DNA from: Nocardioides luteus
Lineage (GTDB): Bacteria > Actinomycetota > Actinomycetes > Propionibacteriales > Nocardioidaceae
Reading direction: 5' to 3'
DNA length: 64,000 nt
NCBI RefSeq assembly: GCF_014648595.1
Contig: NZ_BMRK01000007.1
Span: 62,001 to 126,000 of the forward strand
The position numbers were made by a program, and so were the translations under genes. The notes below the pieces were generated by a model. That model had not been told where the DNA came from. It saw only the letters and a program-made list of their open reading frames with translations, and made no database searches. Within the stretch, counting starts at the first letter, position 1; every line of letters begins with the position of its first letter. This document shows positions 10,093-18,790 of this stretch, one piece after another.

Positions 10093-10129
10093 TCTTGACT
10101 CATTCAAGATTTCGCGTAGGCTCTGAGAC
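10093..10129 (+). promoter_or_regulatory. furA promoter and FurA-type operator
   Basis: TTGACT (10095-10100) and TAGGCT (10117-10122), 16 bases apart, form a good sigma-70 promoter ending 7 bases before the GTG start. The mRNA is therefore probably leaderless, as described for actinobacterial furA. The -35 is covered by a perfect inverted repeat TCTTGA-N5-TCAAGA (10093-10109), matching the known FurA-type operator position and sequence, so autoregulation is expected. Confidence 0.8.
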
Positions 10130-10561
10130 GTGGGGAACGCGGACTACGAACAGCTGTTGAGGGGTGCCTCTCTGCGCGTCACTCGTCCGCGAGTGGCCGT
10201 CCTGGGGGCCGTCACGGAGCATGCTCACGCCGACACCGAGACGATTCTCGGCGCGGTGCGCGAGCGGCTCCCGGACGTCTCCCACCAAGCCGTCTACGAC
10301 TCCCTCGCCGCCCTCTCGGCGGCCGGGATCGTACGCCGCATCCAACCGTCCGGCTCGGTGGCTCGTTACGAGACCCGGGTCGGTGACAACCACCACCACG
10401 TGGTCTGCCGCTCGTGCGGTCGCATCTCCGACGTCGACTGCGCCGTCGGCCATGCGCCCTGCCTGACGGCATCGGACGACAACGGCTTCGTCGTCGACGA
10501 GGCCGAAATCATCTACTGGGGCACCTGTCCGCAGTGCCAGGCCGCCCAGCTCGAGAACTGA
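10130..10561 (+). CDS. furA: Fur family repressor FurA
   Basis: This 143-residue Fur-family protein has the winged-helix (RVTRPRVAVLGAV ... SHQAVYDSLAALSAAGIVRR) and the metal/dimer half with HHHVVCRSCG and a second Cys pair CPQC near the end for structural zinc. The family senses iron and peroxide. FurA next to katG represses itself and katG and is inactivated by oxidation. Start GTG 10130 lies 7 bases after the -10, so it is leaderless. katG follows after 43 bases with no separate promoter seen, which supports a furA-katG operon. Confidence 0.93.
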   Translation: MGNADYEQLLRGASLRVTRPRVAVLGAVTEHAHADTETILGAVRERLPDVSHQAVYDSLAALSAAGIVRRIQPSGSVARYETRVGDNHHHVVCRSCGRISDVDCAVGHAPCLTASDDNGFVVDEAEIIYWGTCPQCQAAQLEN

Positions 10562-10604
10562 GCAGCGCAGCAAGTGATCCGAACAAGATTGGATTGGAAC
10601 CTAG

Positions 10605-12755
<2,151 letters not shown>

Positions 12756-12770
12756 TCTAGGCAGCTCAGC

Positions 12771-12829
12771 CGGTACGCCGCGGCGTACCGCCCACACGGA
12801 GGCCGGCCCCTTTCGGGGTCGGCCTCCGT
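12771..12829 (+). terminator. Tandem hairpins ending the furA-katG operon
   Basis: Two hairpins follow the katG stop. Bases 12771-12790 are a perfect 20-base palindrome (arms CGGTACGCCG and its complement) with no loop bases. Then 12796-12810 pairs with 12815-12829 across a TTTC loop, a 15-bp stem with one G-U pair. The second is a convincing intrinsic terminator without a T run; the first may be a cruciform or protein site. Confidence 0.85.
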
Positions 12830-12892
12830 CGTCATACCCGCCCGGGTAGGATCAACGGCCGCCGCAATCAGTTGCCTAGGTCAGGTGGAGCA

Positions 12893-15475
12893 ATGGAACA
12901 CCGGAGCGCCCAGCCTCCGAAGGGTCCGACCGGACCGCCGCCGTCGTGGCGACCGCCGCCACCTCCTGCCCGTCCTCCCGTCCCGCAGCCCGCTCCGCAG
13001 TCTGCCTCGCAGCCCGTTCCGCGGATCGCTGCCGAGCCGCCTCGCGTCCCGGCGCGGGCGCCCCGGCCGGGTGCTCGGCGCGCCGACCCCAAGCCCTCGG
13101 CTGCCCGGGACCTGCTGGCCAAGGCCGAGCCGGCGAAGGCCTGGGCGGCCGAGAGGTGGGCGAGCCTGCGGAGCTCGGGCTCGGGCCGCACCGGCTCGGA
13201 TGGCACTGGCTCGGGCGGCCCCGGGCCGCGTACCTCTGGGGGCTGGCGCCACTGGGGCAAGATCACCGCCAAGGCGGCGCTGGTCGGCTTCCTGGCGCTC
13301 GCGCTGATCGGGTCGGTGACGGCGATCATCGCCTACAACCGGATCTCGGTGCCCGACCCCAACGCGGCCTTCGAGGTCGAGACCTCCTTCGTCTACTACG
13401 GCAACGGCAAGTCCGAGCTGGGCCGCTACCAGGAGGGCGATCAGAACCGGATCAAGCTGGAGCCCGACGAGATCCCGGACATGGTCAAGCACGCGGTGGT
13501 CGCCGCCGAGGATCGCACCTTCTACGAGAACAGCGGCGTCGACCTCAAGGGCATCGTCCGGGCCGCCTTCTCCAACACCACCGAGGGCACCGCGGGCGGT
13601 GCCTCCACGATCACCCAGCAGTACGTCAAGAACTACTACCTCAGCTCCGAGCGCTCCTACTCCCGCAAGCTGAAGGAGGCGGTCATCGCTCTGAAGCTGA
13701 CCAGGCAGAAGAGCAAGGACCGCATCCTCACCGACTACCTCAACACGATCTACTTCAACCGCGGTGCGTACGGCATCGAGGCGGCTGCGAAGGCCTACTT
13801 CGCCAAGCCCACCAAGGAGCTGTCCCTGCGCGAGGCGGTCGCGCTCGCGGCGATCCTCAACAACCCGGCCGGCTTCGACCCGGCCAGCAGCTCCTTCCGG
13901 GGCGAGGAGAAGCTGCTCGGCCGCTACCAGTACGTCCTCTCCGGGATGGTCCGCCTCGGCTACCTGAAGCAGGCCGAGGCCGACGAGATCAAGGACTCGC
14001 TGCCGAGGTTCCCGGCCAAGACCGTGCCGAGCCGGCTCGGCGGCCAGCGCGGCCACGCGCTCACCCTGATCAAGAACGAGCTCCTCGCGCTCAAGGACTC
14101 TCAGGGCAAGCAGCTCTTCAGCGAGGAGAAGATCGACAGCGGCGGCCTGCGGATCACCTCGACGCTGTCCAAGAAGGTGATGAACGCGTCGGCGTCGGCG
14201 GCCAAGAAGGTGAAGCCGAAGAACCGCAAGGCGTACGTCAAGAACGACCCCGACCAGAAGAACGCGCTGCACGTGGCGACCGCCTCGGTCGACGTCGACT
14301 CCGGTGCGCTGCTCGGCTTCTACGGCGGCCAGAACTACCTCGACAGCCAGCGCAACTGGGCCGCGACCGGCGGCCACGCCGGGTCGACGATGAAGGTCTT
14401 CGCGACCGCCGCCGCGATCTCGAAGGGCTACTCGCTGAAGTCGACCTGGGCGGGCGACTCGCCGTTCACGACCTACGCCGGCTCCGAGGTCGTCAACGAG
14501 GGCGAGCAGGCCGGGATCGCCGACGGTATGGACTACGGCCAGCACATCACCATGCTCAAGGCGCTCGAGCAGTCGGTGAACACCGCCTACATCGACATGA
14601 CCGAGTCGATGGGCGGGCCCGAGGCGGGCCGCAAGGCGATCTACGACACCGCGGTCGCGGCCGGGGTCGCGCCGGCCGAGGCCGACCCGAAGTTCCCCGG
14701 GATCCCGGGCGCCACCACCGACTTCGACCACAAGACCGACGACCGGATCGCGCTCGGCCGCGCCAACGTCAGCCCGATCAACATGGCCAACGCCTACGCC
14801 ACGATCGCCAACGGCGGCTACCGCCACAACGTCCACGTCGTGAAGAAGGTGCGCGACCGGTCAGGCAACGTCCTCTACAGCTGGAACGCTCGCAAGAACG
14901 CCCGCCACGCGATCTCCGAGGACGTCGCCGCCGACGTGACGTACGCGATGCAGGGCGTGGTGCAGAACGGCTCGGGAAAGAAGGCGCAGAACATCGGCCG
15001 GCCGGTCGCCGGCAAGACCGGCACCGGCACCTGCACCAGTGCGCAGTACGTCTGCTCGTCGTGGTTCGTGGGGTTCACGCCACAGGTCGCCACGGCGGTC
15101 CGCTACTCGCGCGGCAGCGGCGAGGGCAAGCTCGACGGCGGTTGGATGCCGTCCTACTTCGGCGCCGACTACCCGACCGAGACCTGGGCCGCCATCATGG
15201 CCGAGGTCCTCGACGGCAAGGAGGTCGAGAGCTTCCCGGAGCCCGTCTACGTCGACGGCCAGGACCCCGAGACCGGCCACGAGGAGCAGCTGATCGCTCC
15301 GCCTGCGCCTCCCGCGCCGCCCGAGGGCGACGGTGAGCACTGCGACCCGGTCTCGGAGTTCTTCGGCACCTGTGACGGCGATGACGGTGACGACGGCGGC
15401 GGGCCTGGCGAGCCGGGCGGTCCCGGGCCCGGCGACGACTGGGGAGGCGGCAACCCCTGGGAGGGTCGTCCGTGA
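12893..15475 (+). CDS. Class A penicillin-binding protein (transglycosylase/transpeptidase)
   Basis: This bifunctional peptidoglycan synthase has 860 residues. A Pro-rich cytoplasmic tail (1-120) precedes one membrane segment (about 127-147). The GT51 glycosyltransferase has EDRTFY with catalytic Glu206 and GGASTITQQYVKN. The transpeptidase has S498-T-M-K, S561-V-N and K708-T-G. The tail after 790 is Gly/Asp/Pro-rich with two Cys and is probably disordered outside the cell. Start ATG 12893 has GGTGGAG just upstream; an in-frame TTG at 12872 lacks such a site. It resembles PonA/PBP1. A perfect hairpin follows. Confidence 0.95.
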   Translation: MEHRSAQPPKGPTGPPPSWRPPPPPARPPVPQPAPQSASQPVPRIAAEPPRVPARAPRPGARRADPKPSAARDLLAKAEPAKAWAAERWASLRSSGSGRTGSDGTGSGGPGPRTSGGWRHWGKITAKAALVGFLALALIGSVTAIIAYNRISVPDPNAAFEVETSFVYYGNGKSELGRYQEGDQNRIKLEPDEIPDMVKHAVVAAEDRTFYENSGVDLKGIVRAAFSNTTEGTAGGASTITQQYVKNYYLSSERSYSRKLKEAVIALKLTRQKSKDRILTDYLNTIYFNRGAYGIEAAAKAYFAKPTKELSLREAVALAAILNNPAGFDPASSSFRGEEKLLGRYQYVLSGMVRLGYLKQAEADEIKDSLPRFPAKTVPSRLGGQRGHALTLIKNELLALKDSQGKQLFSEEKIDSGGLRITSTLSKKVMNASASAAKKVKPKNRKAYVKNDPDQKNALHVATASVDVDSGALLGFYGGQNYLDSQRNWAATGGHAGSTMKVFATAAAISKGYSLKSTWAGDSPFTTYAGSEVVNEGEQAGIADGMDYGQHITMLKALEQSVNTAYIDMTESMGGPEAGRKAIYDTAVAAGVAPAEADPKFPGIPGATTDFDHKTDDRIALGRANVSPINMANAYATIANGGYRHNVHVVKKVRDRSGNVLYSWNARKNARHAISEDVAADVTYAMQGVVQNGSGKKAQNIGRPVAGKTGTGTCTSAQYVCSSWFVGFTPQVATAVRYSRGSGEGKLDGGWMPSYFGADYPTETWAAIMAEVLDGKEVESFPEPVYVDGQDPETGHEEQLIAPPAPPAPPEGDGEHCDPVSEFFGTCDGDDGDDGGGPGEPGGPGPGDDWGGGNPWEGRP

Positions 15476-15482
15476 TCTGAGA

Positions 15483-15512
15483 CCAACGCCCGTCCATTGA
15501 GACGGGCGTTGG
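15483..15512 (+). terminator. Hairpin terminator after the PBP gene
   Basis: CCAACGCCCGTC (15483-15494) pairs perfectly with 15501-15512 across a 6-base loop, 8 bases after the PBP stop. It insulates the riboswitch-controlled unit downstream. Confidence 0.85.
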
Positions 15513-15549
15513 CGGGCACGCGCAGGTCTCGGGCACCATCCTCGGCGAC

Positions 15550-15665
15550 GGTCACGACTGCCAGCGTCAAGCCCCGGCTTGCTGGCGGGCAACCCTCCCA
15601 CGCGGTGGGGTGCTCCGGGTGACGACCAGGCCCTCGCCGAGGTGGCGCGGGCAAGCGCGTGCTCC
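15550..15665 (+). promoter_or_regulatory. SAM-IV-type riboswitch
   Basis: The sequence follows the actinobacterial SAM-IV consensus closely. It opens with GGTCACGACTGCCAGCGTC, has the AAGCCCCGGCTTGCTGG hairpin, the core GGCAACCCTCC, the GCGGTGGGGTGCTCCGGGTG pseudoknot region, the closing GACGACC strand, and a 3' GCGGGCAAGCGCG hairpin. GGTC at 15550 pairs with GACC at 15623-15626, closing P1. It ends about 45 bases before the aminotransferase ATG. SAM binding should therefore lower expression of that gene, probably at translation or by early termination. The match was made from memory of the family. Confidence 0.9.
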
Positions 15666-15709
15666 ACCGGATCGGGCCGGGGGAGCCCAGACCCTGCGAA
15701 GGACGACCC

Positions 15710-17119
15710 ATGTCCCTGCTCCCGCTCGTCGGCTCCGACACCCAGGTCCCGCTGTTGGACGGCACCAGCGTCACCTACGCCAATCTGGACGTCGCCGCGT
15801 CCGCACCTGCGCTGCAGAGTGTGGCCGACCGGGTGGCCGAGGTGCTGCCCTGGTACGCCTCGGTGCGTCGCGGCGCCGGCTACCTCTCCCAGGTCTCCAC
15901 CGCCCTCTACGAGGAGTCGCGCGCGCGGATCGGCGCCCACGTCGGCGCGCGGGCGGACGACGTCACCGTCATCACCCGCAACACCACCGACGCGGTGAAC
16001 CTGCTGGCCGGCTGCGTACCCGGCCGGGTGCTCGTGCTCGACATCGAGCACCACGCCAACCTGCTCCCGTGGCGCCGGGTCGAGGCGGGCGTCACCACGC
16101 TCGCCGGCCGGCACACCCTCGCCGCCACCATCAACGCGCTCGCCGAGGAGCTCGCCCACGAGACGTACGCCCTGGTCGCGGTCACCGGGGCCTCCAACGT
16201 CACCGGCGAGGTGCCCCCGGTCGCCGAGATCGCCACCCTCGCCCACGCGCACGACGCCCGGGTCTTCGTCGACGGCGCCCAGCTGCTCGCCCACCGGCAC
16301 TTCTCGCTGGCCGCCACCGGTGCCGACTACGTCGCCTTCTCCGGTCACAAGCTCTACGCGCCCTACGGTGCCGGCGCGCTCGTCGGGCGCCGCGACTGGC
16401 TCGACGTCGGCACCCCCTATCTGGCCGGCGGCGGAGCCGTCTCTACCGCCTCGGTAGTGGGGCCTGCCGAGCCTGTCGAGACCGCTCCACCGGAGGTCGA
16501 GCTTGTCGAGACCCCCGAGCCGATCGAGACCACCTGGCAGCCCGCCCCCGCCCGCCACGAGGGCGGCTCGCCCAACGTCCTCGGCGCCGTCGCTCTGGCA
16601 GAGGCCTGCACGGCTCTGGGCGATCTGACCACAGCCGAGCTGGACCGCCACGAAGCATTTTTGAGGGAGCGTCTCGTGGTCGGCCTCTCCGAGCTCGACG
16701 GCATCAGGCTGCTGCGGCTCTGGCCCGACTCCGAGGAGCCGCTCGGCGTCGTGACGTTCACCGTCGATGGCGTCGAGCCCGCCAAGGTCGCGGCCTACCT
16801 GTCGGCCGAGCACGGCCTCGGCGTACGCGACGGCCGCTTCTGCGCCCAGCCGCTCCTCAAGCGCCTCGGGCTCCACGACGGCGCCGTCCGCGCGAGCATC
16901 GGCATCGGCACCTCGGTCACCGACGTGGACCGGCTGCTCGCCGGGGTACGTGCGCTGCTCGCCGGCGAGGTCGCGGGGGAGTACGCCGTCGCCGACGGCG
17001 CCTGGACCCTCACTCACGACCCCCGCCCGATCGCCGGACCCGCCGGGCTCAACCGTCTCGCCGACACCGCCGGCTCCTGTGGCGGCCCGGAGGTCGAGCT
17101 CGTCGAGACCCGGGACTGA
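15710..17119 (+). CDS. Class V aminotransferase, cysteine desulfurase-like
   Basis: The 469-residue PLP enzyme is of the SufS/NifS fold. It has the cofactor-binding block TRNTTDAVNLL, HHANLLPW (PLP-stacking His), the Asp in FVDGAQ, and the Schiff-base Lys214 in SGHKLYAPYG. Family members cleave cysteine or related substrates; the SAM-IV riboswitch upstream suggests a role in sulfur amino acid metabolism rather than Fe-S assembly. Two oddities are the insert at about 252-274 and the C-terminal PEVELVETRD. Both are encoded by copies of a dispersed repeat (16461-16483, 16492-16513, 17089-17110) and are absent from typical family members. Confidence 0.85.
   Translation: MSLLPLVGSDTQVPLLDGTSVTYANLDVAASAPALQSVADRVAEVLPWYASVRRGAGYLSQVSTALYEESRARIGAHVGARADDVTVITRNTTDAVNLLAGCVPGRVLVLDIEHHANLLPWRRVEAGVTTLAGRHTLAATINALAEELAHETYALVAVTGASNVTGEVPPVAEIATLAHAHDARVFVDGAQLLAHRHFSLAATGADYVAFSGHKLYAPYGAGALVGRRDWLDVGTPYLAGGGAVSTASVVGPAEPVETAPPEVELVETPEPIETTWQPAPARHEGGSPNVLGAVALAEACTALGDLTTAELDRHEAFLRERLVVGLSELDGIRLLRLWPDSEEPLGVVTFTVDGVEPAKVAAYLSAEHGLGVRDGRFCAQPLLKRLGLHDGAVRASIGIGTSVTDVDRLLAGVRALLAGEVAGEYAVADGAWTLTHDPRPIAGPAGLNRLADTAGSCGGPEVELVETRD
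16461..16513 (+). repeat. Two in-frame copies of the GTCGAG dispersed repeat
   Basis: A diverged copy (16461-16483) and a good copy (16492-16513, core GGTCGAGCTTGTCGAGACC) lie in the aminotransferase gene. They are translated as PAEPVET and PEVELVETP. The same element is found between genes at 36848-37460. Confidence 0.85.
17089..17110 (+). repeat. GTCGAG dispersed repeat at the 3' end of the aminotransferase gene
   Basis: This 22-base copy has GTCGAGCTCGTCGAG at its core and encodes PEVELVET just before the stop. It may have replaced the original C-terminus. Confidence 0.8.
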
Positions 17120-17146
17120 ATCAGCCGCTCACGGTGTTAGGTCAGT

Positions 17147-18202
17147 GTGAGTGAACGAGTGCATGGCGAGCGGAAGGTACGCGGCGGCAAGCTGGTCGTG
17201 GTCGACGCGACCGTCTCCGCTGACACGATCGAGGACGTCGTCCTCTCGGGCGATTTCTTCCTGGAACCCGACGAGGCGCTCGAGTGGCTGAGAGCAGCGC
17301 TGGAGGGGCAGTCGGTCGACGCGTCCCTCGAGCGGCTGACCGCGGACCTCGATGCCGCCTCCCGTGGCGCCGACCTGGTCGGCTTCACCACCCGAGACAT
17401 CGCCCTGACGGTGCTGCGCGCGCTCGGCCGGGCGGCCACCTGGGACGACCTCGATCTCGAGATCGTCGAGACCGGGCCGCTGGCGCCGACGATGCAGATG
17501 GCCCTCGACGAGGTCATCGTCCGGCAGGTCGCCGAGGGCCGCCGCGCCCCCAACCTGCGGTTCTGGCACTGGGCCAGCAGCGCGGTCGTGATCGGCAGCT
17601 ACCAGTCGCTCGCCAACGAGGTCGACGAGGAGGCCGCCGAGCGGCACGGCATCGAGGTCGTCCGCCGCATCTCCGGCGGTGGCGCGATGTTCGTCGAGCC
17701 CGGCAACACCATCACCTACAGCCTCGCAGTGCCCGACACGCTCGTGGCCGGGATGTCCTTCCAGGAGTCCTACGCGTTCCTGGACGAGTGGGTCCTGCGC
17801 GGGCTGCAGAGCGTCGGGATCGAGGCCGCGTACGCCGGTCTCAACGACATCGCCTCGCCGGTCGGCAAGATCGCCGGCGCCGCGCAGAAGCGGATCCCCG
17901 GCGGCGTCCTGCACCACGTCACGATGGCCTACGACATCGACGCCGACAAGATGCTCGAGGTGCTCCGGATCGGCCGGGAGAAGATGTCCGACAAGGGCAC
18001 GAAGAGCGCCGCCAAGCGCGTCGACCCCATCCGCTCCCAGACCGGCCTCAGCCGCGACAAGGTCATCGCCGCGCTGCTCGATGAGTTCGAGCGGAGCTTC
18101 GGGGCTGCGTACGTCGGGCTCGATCAGGCCACGATCGACGAGGCCGCCGCGCTGGTCGAGAGCAAGCACGGGACGCGCGAGTGGATCAGCCGGGTTCCTT
18201 GA
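17147..18202 (+). CDS. Lipoate-protein ligase A family protein
   Basis: The 351-residue product combines an N-terminal domain of about 90 residues, resembling the LplA accessory domain placed at the front, with a lipoate/biotin ligase-like catalytic domain (about 115-330). The catalytic domain has SSAVVIGSYQS, RRISGGGAMFVEPGNTITYS (substrate loop) and GKIAGAAQKR with the conserved Lys. The family attaches lipoate or octanoate to E2 and GcvH proteins. GTG 17147 starts 27 bases after the aminotransferase stop, so the two may share one transcript; lipoyl cofactor and sulfur metabolism would make sense together. Confidence 0.85.
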   Translation: MSERVHGERKVRGGKLVVVDATVSADTIEDVVLSGDFFLEPDEALEWLRAALEGQSVDASLERLTADLDAASRGADLVGFTTRDIALTVLRALGRAATWDDLDLEIVETGPLAPTMQMALDEVIVRQVAEGRRAPNLRFWHWASSAVVIGSYQSLANEVDEEAAERHGIEVVRRISGGGAMFVEPGNTITYSLAVPDTLVAGMSFQESYAFLDEWVLRGLQSVGIEAAYAGLNDIASPVGKIAGAAQKRIPGGVLHHVTMAYDIDADKMLEVLRIGREKMSDKGTKSAAKRVDPIRSQTGLSRDKVIAALLDEFERSFGAAYVGLDQATIDEAAALVESKHGTREWISRVP

Positions 18203-18633
18203 GCGGGGCACTGCTCCGCGGACGGTAGATCTCGACCCGCTTCGCGCCTTCGCGGCTTCGCCGCTCAGCCGCTGCGCTCGCTCGATCTCCAATACGTTTT
18301 GAGCCCCGGCGACTTCGTCGGCGGGGCTCAAAGTATTGGACTCCGCTGCTCGGAGCGTTCCTTGGATGAGATGGGGGGGTCCTCATTCACGACCGACATC
18401 ACGAGCAGCGGAGCGCCGCCAGTCTGGCACGCTCAGATGTGCCGTCGCAATAGAAGACGGGCCCTCTGAGCGTATTTTCTGTCGGTCGATCTGCAGGGCG
18501 GAACGCATGCCCTATCGAAAGTGGTCGACCAGAGGATTTGGACCGTAATTTTCGAGTCCTCGGGCCCGCTCGCACCGCGCCCCGGAACGGGTCTCGAATG
18601 ACGACGAGGGCCGCCGTCGGCTACCCTTGACAC
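18203..18633 (+). other. Intergenic region before the leuS leader
   Basis: This long gap holds a palindrome-rich stretch (18230-18285, repeated cgc/gcg words), a strong hairpin (18289-18339), and an AT-richer stretch (about 18460-18560) with no recognisable gene. Short open frames here have no ribosome site and no family resemblance. The promoter for the leuS leader lies at its right end: ATGACG 18598-18603, 18 bases, TACCCT 18622-18627. Confidence 0.5.
18289..18339 (+). terminator. Long hairpin after the lipoate ligase gene
   Basis: CCAATAC ... TTTGAGCCCCG pairs with CGGGGCTCAAA ... GTATTGG, giving about 22 bp of stem with a 2-base bulge and one mismatch, closed by a TTC loop at 18314-18316. 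It ends the aminotransferase-ligase unit and may work in both directions. Confidence 0.8.
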
Positions 18634-18672
18634 ATGCAGTCGTCTGTCCTGCTTCTTAGGCAGCCGCGCTGA
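18634..18672 (+). CDS. leuS leader peptide (candidate)
   Basis: The 12-codon frame MQSSVLLLRQPR has three successive Leu codons (CTG CTT CTT; CTT is rare in this genome). It starts 6 bases after a TACCCT -10 box, so the message would be leaderless. Its last codons and stop lie in the left arm of a hairpin (18663-18674 with 18691-18701), and a terminator-like hairpin follows at 18702-18720. This is the classical layout for attenuation: leucine or Leu-tRNA shortage stalls the ribosome on the Leu codons and changes the fold. It was not in any list I could consult. Confidence 0.7.
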   Translation: MQSSVLLLRQPR

Positions 18673-18732
18673 CCCGAAGGGACACACCCCGGTCACGCGG
18701 CGACCCCTCCATGTGAGGGGCCCTTCTCATTT
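18663..18732 (+). promoter_or_regulatory. leuS: Putative leucine attenuator before leuS
   Basis: Hairpin 1 pairs GCCGCGCTGACC (18663-18674) with GGTCACGCGGC (18691-18701) with one bulged C. Hairpin 2 pairs CCCCTC (18704-18709) with GAGGGG (18715-18720) and runs into CCCTTCTCATTTCT, the nearest thing to a T-rich tail here. The hairpins follow the Leu-rich leader peptide by 0 and 30 bases. Which alternative fold competes is not resolved by eye. Confidence 0.6.
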
Positions 18733-18790
18733 CTAGGGCACATTCCAGAAGCAGTCTTGACGCACGAATCTCGACAAGGACGAAAGACCA

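Noticed and set aside
18336-18548. A 70-codon open frame before leuS
   Set aside because: No ribosome site, no family resemblance, and it overlaps a terminator hairpin.
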